Source: Herbidospora mongoliensis (lineage in GTDB: Bacteria > Actinomycetota > Actinomycetes > Streptosporangiales > Streptosporangiaceae). From it: a stretch of DNA of 64,000 nucleotides. The stretch lies in NCBI RefSeq assembly GCF_001570545.1, contig NZ_BBXD01000023.1:1-64000 (forward strand), read 5' to 3'. Each line of letters starts with the position of its first letter. Position 1 is the first letter of the stretch. A model generated the notes under the pieces. It saw only the letters and a list, made by a program, of their open reading frames with translations. It had not been told where the DNA came from and did not search any database. Positions 16,104 to 24,336 of this stretch are shown here, piece by piece. The translations under genes and the position numbers were made by a program.

Positions 16104-17045
16104 ATGGGCCGCTACGTTGTCAGGCGCCTGCTTCAGGCGATCCCTGTGCTGCTTGGCACCACGTTTCTCATCTTCGCGCTCGTCTACGCCCTGCCGGGCG
16201 ACCCCATCCAGGCCCTCGCCGGCGACCGGGCGGTCGACCCGATTTTCCGGGCCACGATGCGCGAGATGTTCCACCTAGATGACCCTCTGATCGTCCAGTA
16301 CGGCTATTACGTACAGGGCATCTTCACCGGTGACTTCGGAATGACCTTCCGCGGTGTGCCGGTGTCGACCATTTTCGAAGGCAAGTTCCAGGTCACCCTG
16401 AACCTGGCCCTGATGGCCCTGGTGATCGAAGCGATCGTGGGCGTCGGCCTGGGCCTCATCGCCGCGCTGCGCCGCGGCAAGGCCGCCGACACCGCGATCC
16501 TGGCCTTCACCCTGCTGCTGGTGTCGGTCCCGACGCTGGTCAGCGGCTTCGTGCTCCAGCTGGTGCTGGGCGTGCAGCTCAAGACCTCCACGGGCATCGA
16601 CTTCTTCCCCGTCGCGGGCACCTCGGAGGGCTGGCGCAGCTATCTGCTGCCGGGCCTGGTGCTGGCCGGCACGTCGATCGCGTATCTGACGCGGCTGACA
16701 CGGACCAGCCTGATGGAGACGCTGCGAGCCGACTATGTGCGAACGGCAATAGCCAAGGGCATGCCGCGACGAAGAGTTCTCGGCCGGCACGCCCTGCGCA
16801 ACTCGCTGATCCCGCTGGTCACCTATCTGGGCGCCGACCTCGGCGCGCTGATGAGCGGCGCGGTGATCACCGAGACCATCTTCAACCTCAACGGCATCGG
16901 CCGGCAGCTCTTCGACTCGGTCTACCTGTCGGAGAACTCGGTCGTGGTCGGCATCGTGACGGTGCTGGTGCTGATCTTCATCGCCGCCAACCTGATCGTC
17001 GACCTGCTGTACGCCGTTCTCGACCCCAGGATCCGCTATGAGTGA
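16104..17045 (+). CDS. dppB: peptide ABC importer permease (DppB/OppB type)
   Basis: A 313-residue inner-membrane permease with six predicted helices. The N-terminal MGRYVVRRLLQAIPVLLGTT and the loop LRADYVRTAIAKGMPRRRVLGRHALRN (EAA motif contacting the ATPases, about residues 205-231) are typical of DppB. GALMSGAVITETIFNLNGIG is the conserved C-terminal segment. It overlaps dppC by 8 bases, so translation is coupled. Confidence 0.95.
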   Translation: MGRYVVRRLLQAIPVLLGTTFLIFALVYALPGDPIQALAGDRAVDPIFRATMREMFHLDDPLIVQYGYYVQGIFTGDFGMTFRGVPVSTIFEGKFQVTLNLALMALVIEAIVGVGLGLIAALRRGKAADTAILAFTLLLVSVPTLVSGFVLQLVLGVQLKTSTGIDFFPVAGTSEGWRSYLLPGLVLAGTSIAYLTRLTRTSLMETLRADYVRTAIAKGMPRRRVLGRHALRNSLIPLVTYLGADLGALMSGAVITETIFNLNGIGRQLFDSVYLSENSVVVGIVTVLVLIFIAANLIVDLLYAVLDPRIRYE

Positions 17046-17949
17046 CACGCTCACCGAGCAGAAGCCGGTCAAGCCGCCGAAGCAGAAGAGGCCGGCGAGC
17101 CTGTGGTCGGACGCGTTGTACGACCTGCGGCGGAGCAAGGTCTTCATCATCGCCGCCGTCTTGATCGCGATCCTTGTGGTCATGTCGATCATTCCGGGTC
17201 TGTTCTCTCCGGTCAACGCATTTGATTCGAGCACGTGCGACCTGACCATCGCCCGCCAGGGCGTGAGTTCGGCCCACTGGTTCGGCACCGACAACCTGGG
17301 CTGCGACACCTACTCGCGGGTCATCTACGGCGCCCGGATCTCGATCATGGTGGGTGTGTTCTCGACCCTGGCGACCACGCTCATCGGTGGTCTGCTCGGC
17401 CTGCTGGCCGGTTTCTACGGCCGCTGGACCGACACGGTCCTGTCCCGCCTCGCCGAGGTCTTCTTCGCGGTCCCCTCGACCCTGGGCGCGCTGCTGATCC
17501 TGGCCGTGGTCGGCCGGGACAACGCGGGCATCTGGACCGTGGTGCTGGCGCTGTCGGTGCTGGCCTGGCCGATGGTGCTGCGCATCATGCGGGCGGCGGT
17601 CATGTCGTCCAAGAGTCAGGACTACGTGGTCGCGGCGCGGGCGCTCGGCGCCGGGCCCGGCCGGATCATGCAGCGGCACATCCTGCCGAACGCGGTGGCC
17701 CCGGTGATCGTCGTGGCGACCATGAACATGGGCGTCTTCATCGCCGCCGAGGCCGCGCTGTCGTTCCTCGGCGTCGGCATCCAGTCGCCCGACATCTCGT
17801 GGGGTCTGATGATCGCCGACGCGCGCAACCGGTTCCTGCAGGCTCCGGAGGCGCTGTTGTTCCCGGCCCTGTTCCTGAGCATCACGGTGCTGGCGTTCGT
17901 CATGCTCGGCGACGCCGTCCGTGACGCATTCGACCCGAAGCTTCGATAG
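17038..17949 (+). CDS. dppC: peptide ABC importer permease (DppC/OppC type)
   Basis: A 303-residue permease with the OppC N-terminal segment (WSDALYDLRRSKVFIIAAVL) and then the transport domain. HWFGTDNLGCDTYSRVIYGA is the classic DppC motif, and the EAA loop reads DYVVAARALGAGPGRIMQRH. It heterodimerises with the DppB product to form the channel. Its ATG lies inside the dppB 3' end, and a 12-base gap containing AGGAGGGG separates it from dppD. Confidence 0.95.
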   Translation: MSDTLTEQKPVKPPKQKRPASLWSDALYDLRRSKVFIIAAVLIAILVVMSIIPGLFSPVNAFDSSTCDLTIARQGVSSAHWFGTDNLGCDTYSRVIYGARISIMVGVFSTLATTLIGGLLGLLAGFYGRWTDTVLSRLAEVFFAVPSTLGALLILAVVGRDNAGIWTVVLALSVLAWPMVLRIMRAAVMSSKSQDYVVAARALGAGPGRIMQRHILPNAVAPVIVVATMNMGVFIAAEAALSFLGVGIQSPDISWGLMIADARNRFLQAPEALLFPALFLSITVLAFVMLGDAVRDAFDPKLR

Positions 17950-17961
17950 GAGGGGTGATCA

Positions 17962-19008
17962 GTGAAGAACCCGTCCGTCGACACGCATCTGCTTCCGGCC
18001 GACAGCGGCACGATCGGCACCGAGCCGCTGCTCGCGGTCGACAACCTGCACGTGGAGTTCACCACGCGGCAGGGTGTGGTCCGCGCGGTCAACGGCGTTT
18101 CCTACGCGCTCAACGCGGGGGAGACCCTCGCGGTGCTGGGTGAGTCGGGCTCCGGCAAGTCGGTGACGGCCCAGGCGATCATGGGCATCCTCGACATGCC
18201 GCCGGCGCGCGTCCCCAAGGGGGAGATCCGCTTCCGGGGCACCGACCTGCTCAAGCTGTCGGAGAACCAGCGCAGCCAGATCCGCGGCCAGCAGATCGCG
18301 ATGATCTTCCAGGACGCCCTTTCGGCGCTCAACCCGGTGTTCACCGTGGGCTGGCAGATCGCCGAGATGTTCCGCGTGCACAAGGGCATGTCGAAGAAGG
18401 ACTCCTACACCAAGGCGATCGAGCTGATGGACCGGGTCCGCATCCCGGCCGCCAGGCAGCGCGTCAACGACTACCCGCACCAGTTCTCCGGCGGTATGCG
18501 CCAGCGCATCATGATCGCGATGTCGATCGCGCTGGACCCCGACCTGCTCATCGCCGACGAGCCGACGACCGCTCTGGACGTCACCGTGCAGGCCCAGATC
18601 ATGGAGCTGCTGGCCGAACTCCAGCGCGACAGCAACATGGGCCTGATCCTGATCACCCACGACCTCGGCGTGGTCGCCGACGTCGCGGACAAGATCGCGG
18701 TCATGTACGGCGGCCGCATCGTCGAGAACGCCCCGGTGCACGACATCTACCGCAACCCCGCGCACCCGTACACCAAGGGCCTGCTGGAGTCGATCCCCCG
18801 GGTCGACATGAAGGGCCAGGAGCTGTACGCCATCAAGGGCCTGCCGCCGAACCTGCTCGACATGCCGACGGGCTGTGCCTTCCACCCCCGCTGCCCGTTC
18901 CGTCAGGACAACTGCGTGACCGACGTCCCGGCGCTGCACGCGATCAGCGGTACGCGCAGCAGCGCGTGCCACTACTGGAGGGAGGTCCTCGATGGCACCG
19001 CAGGGTGA
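17962..19008 (+). CDS. dppD: peptide ABC importer ATPase (DppD type)
   Basis: A 348-residue ATPase with Walker A (GESGSGKSVTAQ), signature FSGGMRQRI, Walker B (LLIADEPTTALD) and switch His (ITHDLG). The C-terminal oligopeptide/dipeptide extension includes GCAFHPRCPFRQDNC, whose cysteines can hold an iron-sulfur or metal site in this family. The GTG start follows AGGAGGGG. Its last 17 bases overlap the start of dppF. Confidence 0.95.
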   Translation: MKNPSVDTHLLPADSGTIGTEPLLAVDNLHVEFTTRQGVVRAVNGVSYALNAGETLAVLGESGSGKSVTAQAIMGILDMPPARVPKGEIRFRGTDLLKLSENQRSQIRGQQIAMIFQDALSALNPVFTVGWQIAEMFRVHKGMSKKDSYTKAIELMDRVRIPAARQRVNDYPHQFSGGMRQRIMIAMSIALDPDLLIADEPTTALDVTVQAQIMELLAELQRDSNMGLILITHDLGVVADVADKIAVMYGGRIVENAPVHDIYRNPAHPYTKGLLESIPRVDMKGQELYAIKGLPPNLLDMPTGCAFHPRCPFRQDNCVTDVPALHAISGTRSSACHYWREVLDGTAG

Positions 19009-20008
19009 CCCCATCCTCGAGGTCCGTGACCTGGTCAAGCACTTCCCGCTGACGCAGGGGATCGTGCTGAAGCGCCAGGTCGGCGCGATCAAGGCGGTCG
19101 ACGGCGTCAGCTTCGAACTGAACCGGGGGGAGACCCTCGGCGTGGTCGGCGAGTCCGGCTGCGGCAAGTCGACGCTGGCCAAGCTGCTGATGGCGCTGGA
19201 GAAGCCGACCTCCGGCACGGTCAAGGTCAACGGCGAGGTCGTCGACCTGCACAAGGGCAGCAACCTGAAGCGGTTCCGCCGCAACATCCAGATGGTGATG
19301 CAGGACCCGTACACGTCGCTGAACCCGCGCATGACGGTCGGCGACATCATCGGGGAGCCCTACGAGATCCACACCGAGGTGGCCCCGAAGGGCGACCGGC
19401 GCAAGAAGGTGCAGGATCTGCTGGAGGTCGTCGGGCTCAACCCCGACCACATCAACCGCTACCCCCACCAGTTCTCCGGTGGTCAGCGGCAGCGCATCGG
19501 CATCGCCCGGGGGCTGGCGCTGCAGCCCGAGATCATCGTCTGCGACGAGCCGGTCTCCGCGCTCGACGTGTCGATCCAGGCGCAGGTCATCAACCTGCTG
19601 GAGCGGCTGCAGAACGAGTTCGGGCTGGCGTACATCTTCATCGCGCACGACCTCTCGGTGGTGCGGCACATCTCCGACCGTGTGGCGGTGATGTATCTCG
19701 GGAAGATCGTGGAGATCGGCAAGGACACCGAGATCTACGACAAGCCGAGCCACCCGTACACCCAGGCGCTGCTGTCGGCGGTGCCGGTGCCCAACCCCGA
19801 GGGCCGGGAGACGCGTGAGCGGATCATCCTGCAGGGTGACCCGCCGTCGCCGGCCAACCCGCCGTCGGGCTGCCGGTTCCGGACCAGGTGCTGGAAGGCG
19901 CAGGAGATCTGCGCCGTCGAAGAACCGCTTCTCCAGATCCGTCCGGGTACGGATCATGAGAGCGCCTGCCACTTCGCCGAGGTTCACGACGTCGTGGGCG
20001 CCTCGTAA
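18992..20008 (+). CDS. dppF: peptide ABC importer ATPase (DppF type)
   Basis: A 338-residue ATPase, partner of DppD. Walker A is GESGCGKSTLAK, the Q-loop MVMQDPYTSLNPRMTV, signature FSGGQRQRI, Walker B IIVCDEPVSALD and switch AHDLSVV. The C-terminal extension has CRFRTRCWKAQEIC. It overlaps dppD by 17 bases and ends the operon; the terminator at 20034-20060 follows its stop by 25 bases. Confidence 0.95.
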   Translation: MAPQGDPILEVRDLVKHFPLTQGIVLKRQVGAIKAVDGVSFELNRGETLGVVGESGCGKSTLAKLLMALEKPTSGTVKVNGEVVDLHKGSNLKRFRRNIQMVMQDPYTSLNPRMTVGDIIGEPYEIHTEVAPKGDRRKKVQDLLEVVGLNPDHINRYPHQFSGGQRQRIGIARGLALQPEIIVCDEPVSALDVSIQAQVINLLERLQNEFGLAYIFIAHDLSVVRHISDRVAVMYLGKIVEIGKDTEIYDKPSHPYTQALLSAVPVPNPEGRETRERIILQGDPPSPANPPSGCRFRTRCWKAQEICAVEEPLLQIRPGTDHESACHFAEVHDVVGAS

Positions 20009-20033
20009 TTCGTTACGGAGAGTAAACGGGAAA

Positions 20034-20060
20034 GGCCCCCGCTGGATCCAGGCGGGGGCC
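20034..20060 (+). terminator. terminator of the dpp operon
   Basis: GGCCCCCGC (20034-20042) pairs with GCGGGGGCC (20052-20060) around the loop TGGATCCAG. It lies 25 bases after dppF and 23 bases before the convergent minus-strand gene, so it may serve both directions. Confidence 0.75.
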
Positions 20061-20083
20061 CATCCACAAGTGGTGCGCGAGAA

Positions 20084-20398
20084 CTAGCGAACCGAGACGG
20101 CGTTGACCGGCAGCAGGCCGGTGACGGTGCCGGTGCTGACGCCGGGGACCGACGGCAGCGGGAGGCCGGTGGTGGCGCCACCGACGACCTGGCCGACCAG
20201 GCCCGGCAGGCTCTTGACCAGGCCGCAGACCGGCGAGAGCAGGGTGGCCAGCACGGGGAGGCCACTGAGGAGCTCGGGCGACGACACGCACTGCGTGTTC
20301 AGAAGGTTGGTGACGGGAACGTCGGCGTGCGCCATGCTGGCGGGGGCGACGACGACGAGACCAGCGGCGGCCGAGGCAACGACGATTCGGCGGATCAT
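20084..20398 (-). CDS. small secreted protein with two cysteines
   Basis: A 104-residue secreted protein of unknown function. Signal peptide: MIRRIVVASAAAGLVVVAPA then SMAHA, cleaved after about residue 25. The mature chain is hydrophobic, rich in Gly, Leu and Val, and has two cysteines (TQCVSS and SPVCGL) that could form a disulfide. This size and composition recall chaplin-like or other small surface proteins, but no family motif is clear. AGGGGAG lies 7 bases before the ATG at 20398; a longer frame upstream adds unlikely sequence. A palindrome at 20442-20460 lies in its promoter region. Confidence 0.82.
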   Translation of the reverse strand: MIRRIVVASAAAGLVVVAPASMAHADVPVTNLLNTQCVSSPELLSGLPVLATLLSPVCGLVKSLPGLVGQVVGGATTGLPLPSVPGVSTGTVTGLLPVNAVSVR

Positions 20399-20441
20399 AT
20401 GTATCTCCCCTGAGGTGGGTCCGGGCGGCTGAGCACGCGGA

Positions 20442-20460
20442 TGACTACTGTGTGTAGTCA
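20442..20460. promoter_or_regulatory. palindromic operator-like site upstream of the small secreted gene
   Basis: TGACTAC (20442-20448) and GTAGTCA (20454-20460) form a perfect 7-bp inverted repeat with a 5-base TGTGT spacer. It is 44 bp upstream of the ATG at 20398, the right place for a dimeric repressor or activator. The cognate regulator is unknown. Confidence 0.6.
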
Positions 20461-20535
20461 GACACATGTCTACCCGGTCTTTCGTAAGGGGAGGACCCCC
20501 CATCCGGTCAGGGAGCGGCAAGGGAACCGCAATGC

Positions 20536-21660
20536 TCAGGCGCGAAGCGCCACCCTCGCGACCAACGCGACGACAAGTAACAACAGGGCGGCCCAGATCA
20601 AAGGCCCCACACCGGTAGATCTCAAATCGCCTCCGACGGCCGCCTGCCGAGGCCGCGCCGCCATCAGCACCCGCCGAGGGGCTCCGGCGGCCAGCAACGC
20701 CCGGCGCGCGTTCGCCACCCTGCTGCCGTAGGCCTCATCACGCCGGCCCGTGTTCATCCGGACGGAGCCCTGCAGGATCGCCCGGCGGACGTCGGTCACG
20801 CCGATGCCGGGATGCCGGGCCTTGATGAGGGCGGCGATGCCCGCCACGAACGCGGCGGCCGAACTCGTGCCGTCGCCGACCACATAGGACGCGTGCCCGT
20901 CGGCGCTGACGATGCCGGTGCCGGGGGCGGTCACCGACACGTAGTCCTGCCGGTTGGAGAACGGCGCCGGGCCGAGCCGCTCGTCGACCGCCCCGACCGC
21001 GATCACCCCCGGGTAGGCGGCCGGGAAGGTGGGCCGGTTGGCGCCCTCGCCGTCGTTCCCGGACGAGGCCACCAGGACCACCCCCTTCGACAGGGCGTAG
21101 CGGACGGCGGCGTCTTCGTCGGGACTGCCCCGGTAGCTGCCGTCGCCGCCGCCCAGGGACATGCTGATCACCTCGGCGCCGTGGTCGACGGCCCACCGGA
21201 TGCCCCGGGCGACCGCGCCCCGGACCAGCACCGCGACGTGGGGGTCGGTGCGGGCCGGGTCGTCGGCCTCCAGGGTCACCCGGATCGACAGCACCCGAGC
21301 GCGGGGGGCCACCCCGACCACCCCGAGCTCACCGCCCTCGCCGTGGCCGCGCCCGGCGATCAGGCTGGCCATCGAGGTGCCGTGGCGGCCGACTCGGGTG
21401 GTCCCGGCCCCCGTCAGGTCGGGACCCTCGACGACGGCTCCGGCCAGGTCGGGGTGGTGGGTGTCGACGCCGGTGTCGAGGACGGCCACCGTGACGCCCT
21501 CGCCCCGGCTCAGCTCCCACGCGGCCGGTACGCCCATGACCTCCAGCGGCCACTGCCGCTCCCGGGCCGCCGTCCCCAGCTCATCGGCGTGAGCGGGGGC
21601 CGGAAAGATCAGCCCGGCCGCCACACAGACCATGAGCAGCCGTGATGCCACAGAGGTCAC
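20536..21660 (-). CDS. membrane-anchored S8 subtilase (mycosin-like)
   Basis: A 374-residue secreted serine protease. A signal peptide (residues 1-25) is followed by the S8 domain with D62 (VAVLDTGVD), H93 (GRHGTSMASL), oxyanion N202 (ASSGNDG) and S266 (GDGTSSAAA). A C-terminal helix (VGPLIWAALLLLVVALVARV) anchors it, the layout of mycosins, which process substrates of type VII secretion. No ESX genes are in the window, so that link is inference only. Start is GTG with a weak ribosome site. It lies 67 bp downstream of the SAM hydroxide adenosyltransferase gene on the same strand. Confidence 0.92.
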   Translation of the reverse strand: MTSVASRLLMVCVAAGLIFPAPAHADELGTAARERQWPLEVMGVPAAWELSRGEGVTVAVLDTGVDTHHPDLAGAVVEGPDLTGAGTTRVGRHGTSMASLIAGRGHGEGGELGVVGVAPRARVLSIRVTLEADDPARTDPHVAVLVRGAVARGIRWAVDHGAEVISMSLGGGDGSYRGSPDEDAAVRYALSKGVVLVASSGNDGEGANRPTFPAAYPGVIAVGAVDERLGPAPFSNRQDYVSVTAPGTGIVSADGHASYVVGDGTSSAAAFVAGIAALIKARHPGIGVTDVRRAILQGSVRMNTGRRDEAYGSRVANARRALLAAGAPRRVLMAARPRQAAVGGDLRSTGVGPLIWAALLLLVVALVARVALRA

Positions 21661-21727
21661 GGCGGCCTATTCTGGCACGCTCACGCCCGCGAATCTGACC
21701 TTTCCGTGAACATTCAAATACAGTGCG

Positions 21728-22552
21728 TTATGTCCGGGCGGGAGACAGACGTACATGCGCACCCGGCGGCAACCCCAGCCGCTGCGCGGCGTCACCGGCG
21801 TTGACGGCCACGGCCACCAGCCCGGCGGAGTCGGTGAAGGCCACCAGGTCGCCCGGGGGGACGGCGGCGAACGTGTCGCGGTAGGGGACAGCCAGCTGAC
21901 GGCGGCCGAGCCAGACGGCCAGGGTGTCGCCGTCGCGCACCCCCAGGAAACCCAGGTCGGCGGCGGTGATGGAGAGCTGGACGTTGCCGTGGCGGTCGAC
22001 CGAGAGCACCTCGCCCTCGCACGCGCCGTCACGCAGCCGGGAGGTCGGCTCGGGCAGCGTCACCAGCTCGCGCAGCGGGATGGCGGTGCCCAGCTCGGTC
22101 AGGTCGCGGCCCGCCACCACATGGCCGGCGACCGGGCAGAAGATGTCACGCCCGTGGAAGGTCCGGGACACCGGCTTGAGCCAGACGTCTTCGTTGGTCA
22201 GCTCGAAGGCCCCGGTCGCGCCGCCGACGGCGTGCACCGCCCACGAGAGCACCCCGTTGTCGGGCCCCACGAACACCCGTCCGCCCGCCTCGATCGCGAC
22301 CGCCCGCCGGGTGCTCGACCCGACCGACGGATCGACCACCGCGATGTGCACACCACGGGGGAGATAGGGGATCGTCTGGGCGAGGATCGCGGCCCCGCGC
22401 CGCACGTCACCCGCCGGGACGAGATGGCCGACGTCGATGATCCGGGCCTCGGGGGCGATGCCGGCGATAACGCCGTGACACGCGGCAACGAAACCGTCTT
22501 CGAGACCGTAGTCCGTCAGGAGAGTGATAACAGGCGTCACACCTGGTGACAT
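21728..22552 (-). CDS. SAM hydroxide adenosyltransferase (DUF62/fluorinase-like family)
   Basis: A 274-residue enzyme of the family containing SAM-dependent fluorinase and chlorinase. Most members without halogenase signatures hydrolyse S-adenosylmethionine to adenosine and methionine. Visible motifs are ITLLTDYGLEDGFVAACHG, VVDPSVGSSTRRAVAIE, VFVGPDNGVLSWA and FHGRDIFCPVAGHV, consistent with the Asp-Arg-His triad of the hydrolases. The insert loop typical of fluorinases is not apparent. The ATG at 22552 has GGGGAGG 7 bases upstream. It is divergent from the DUF3263 gene with only tens of bases between starts. Confidence 0.9.
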   Translation of the reverse strand: MSPGVTPVITLLTDYGLEDGFVAACHGVIAGIAPEARIIDVGHLVPAGDVRRGAAILAQTIPYLPRGVHIAVVDPSVGSSTRRAVAIEAGGRVFVGPDNGVLSWAVHAVGGATGAFELTNEDVWLKPVSRTFHGRDIFCPVAGHVVAGRDLTELGTAIPLRELVTLPEPTSRLRDGACEGEVLSVDRHGNVQLSITAADLGFLGVRDGDTLAVWLGRRQLAVPYRDTFAAVPPGDLVAFTDSAGLVAVAVNAGDAAQRLGLPPGAHVRLSPART

Positions 22553-22595
22553 TACGTTGCCTCCCCGATAAATGGCGACAGTTAGCATTGCCCGT

Positions 22596-22835
22596 GTGGA
22601 CGCTCTCTCCCCGCAGGACGCGGCCATTCTCGAGTTCGAGGGTGGCTGGTGGCGTCATCCGGGCGCGAAGGAACAGGCGATCAAAGACACCTTCGGCATG
22701 TCCACCACGCGCTACTACCAGGTGCTCGCCGTTCTGATCGACCGTCCCGAGGCGCTGGCCGCCGACCCCGCCCTCGTCAACCGTCTGCGCGAGCGCCGCG
22801 ACGCGCGCCGACGCGGACGCGGACGGTCGGGCTGA
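22596..22835 (+). CDS. DUF3263 domain protein
   Basis: A 79-residue small protein with the DUF3263 pattern (LSPQDAAILEFEGGWWRHPG, then AKEQAIKDTFGMSTTRYYQVL), a helical domain reminiscent of a helix-turn-helix and found across actinobacteria. The basic tail (RRDARRRGRGRSG) suggests nucleic-acid contact. I choose the GTG at 22596, since the conserved part begins there and a -10-like TAGCAT at 22583-22588 would give leaderless mRNA; an ATG at 22572 in the same frame is the alternative. Function is unknown. Confidence 0.85.
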   Translation: MDALSPQDAAILEFEGGWWRHPGAKEQAIKDTFGMSTTRYYQVLAVLIDRPEALAADPALVNRLRERRDARRRGRGRSG

Positions 22836-22898
22836 GTTCACGTCGCGTTAACCTGCGATTGACAGAGTGACCCGTCGCGCGATGAAAGGGGCAAGGCC

Positions 22899-23729
22899 GT
22901 GGGGGACATGCCGGACGTTCGGACCAAGGCCGGCCGGGCCGGTCTCGAGGCGATGGTGAACGATCCGGGCGGGGCGGTCATCGGCCTCGACTTCGACGGA
23001 ACCCTGTCACCGATCGTCGCCGACCCCTCCTCCGCCTGGATCCACCCGGCGGCCCCGGCCGCGCTGATCCGGCTGGCCGAGGTGGTGCGCCGCATCGCGG
23101 TCGTCACCGGCCGCCCGCCGGGCACCGCGCTCGCCCTGGGCGACACCCCGGAGGGCCCCGATCTGGTGGAGGTCCCCGGCCTGGTCATCCTCGGGCAGTA
23201 CGGCATCGAGCGCTGGGAGGGCGGGGAGATCACCTCGCCGCCCCCGCCGGCCGGCTTGGTGAAGATCCGCGCCGCGCTGCCCGGCCTGCTGTCGGGTCAT
23301 GAGGGCGTCACGATCGAAGACAAGGGGCGTGCGCTGGCCGTCCACACCCGGAGCTGCCCCGACCCCGACGCCGCCCTGGAGGCGCTGCGGGTGCCGCTGA
23401 TCGAACTGGCCGCCGTCAACGGCCTGGTGGTCGAGCCCGGCCGCAAGGTGCTGGAGCTGCGCGGCCCCGGCGTCGACAAGGGCAAGGCGCTCAAGGAGCT
23501 CCTCATCGCCGAGCGGGCCCGCTCGGTCATGTTCATCGGCGACGACCTGGGCGACCTGGCCGCGTTCGAGGCGGTGGCGTCGGTGAACATCCCGGGGGTC
23601 CGCGTCTGCTCGGCCTCGGCCGAGGTGACCGCGCTGGCCGAACAGGCCGACATCGTGGTCGACGGCCCCGATGGCGTGGTCGCCTTCCTCGAGGAGCTTC
23701 TCAAGTCGATCGCAAGTCGCGAGCAGTAG
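22899..23729 (+). CDS. otsB: trehalose-6-phosphate phosphatase
   Basis: A 276-residue HAD-superfamily phosphatase that converts trehalose 6-phosphate to trehalose. HAD motif I is LDFDGTLSPI (D31 nucleophile, D33), motif II is the VVTGRPPG region, and motif IV is IGDDLGD, with PGRKVLELRGPGVDKGKAL in the cap. It acts after OtsA, encoded on the opposite strand at 25516-26940. It starts with GTG after GGGGCAAGG. A secreted-protein gene begins 10 bases downstream. Confidence 0.95.
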   Translation: MGDMPDVRTKAGRAGLEAMVNDPGGAVIGLDFDGTLSPIVADPSSAWIHPAAPAALIRLAEVVRRIAVVTGRPPGTALALGDTPEGPDLVEVPGLVILGQYGIERWEGGEITSPPPPAGLVKIRAALPGLLSGHEGVTIEDKGRALAVHTRSCPDPDAALEALRVPLIELAAVNGLVVEPGRKVLELRGPGVDKGKALKELLIAERARSVMFIGDDLGDLAAFEAVASVNIPGVRVCSASAEVTALAEQADIVVDGPDGVVAFLEELLKSIASREQ

Positions 23730-23739
23730 CGTCTGCGCC

Positions 23740-24336
23740 ATGATCTCCAGAACCCTGGCTATGGCCGCCGCGGGCCTCGCGCTGGTCGGGCTCGTCTCCA
23801 CCCCTGCTGCCGCCGCTCCCGGCACCAAGTCGGTCCACCTGCGCAACGGCCTCACGATCAAGATTCCGAAGACCTGGAAGGTCTACAAGGTCGCGCCCGA
23901 CTACACGCGGGTCGTCACCGGCAGCTGTCCGACGGCGGGGACCAAGAACTTCGGTTTCCGCGACTCGGGCTGCCGCAGCTTCTGGGTGTTCGGCCCGGCC
24001 GCCATCAGGGTCGGCCACGAGACCTTCAACGCCTACGAGCCGAGCCGCCCCTACAGCCCGGCGACCGACGTGGGCCCCTGCGTCTACGACAAGAAGCTGT
24101 GGATGAGGTCGTTCAGGACCAAGCCCGTCGTCAAGGGCTACAAGCTCGTCGGCGCCGGTCACAACGCCCACTACCGCGAGTGGACGGGCAGCTGCATGTA
24201 CGGCCCGCCGAAATACAACTTCGCGGGCTACTTCACCCAGCGCGAGTGGTACCTGCCGCAGTCGAAGATCCTGATCGTCGACCAGTGGAAGACGCCGGGC
24301 CTGGCGACCGTGCTCAAAAATTCGACCTGGAGCTGA
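23740..24336 (+). CDS. secreted protein of unknown function
   Basis: A 198-residue exported protein. Signal peptide: MISRTLAMAAAGLALVGLVS then TPAAAA. The mature part has an immunoglobulin-like or beta-rich look (SVHLRNGLTIKIPKTWKVYK) and four cysteines (SCPTAG, GCRSFW, PCVYDK, SCMYGP) that could form two disulfides. No family is recognised. It begins 10 bases after otsB, so it may be co-transcribed. Its 3' end overlaps that of the convergent MFS gene by 23 bases. Confidence 0.8.
   Translation: MISRTLAMAAAGLALVGLVSTPAAAAPGTKSVHLRNGLTIKIPKTWKVYKVAPDYTRVVTGSCPTAGTKNFGFRDSGCRSFWVFGPAAIRVGHETFNAYEPSRPYSPATDVGPCVYDKKLWMRSFRTKPVVKGYKLVGAGHNAHYREWTGSCMYGPPKYNFAGYFTQREWYLPQSKILIVDQWKTPGLATVLKNSTWS

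Noticed and set aside
20536-21660. Type VII secretion locus around the mycosin-like protease
   Set aside because: No EccB/C/D/E, WXG100 or PE/PPE genes lie nearby, so only the protease family is claimed.
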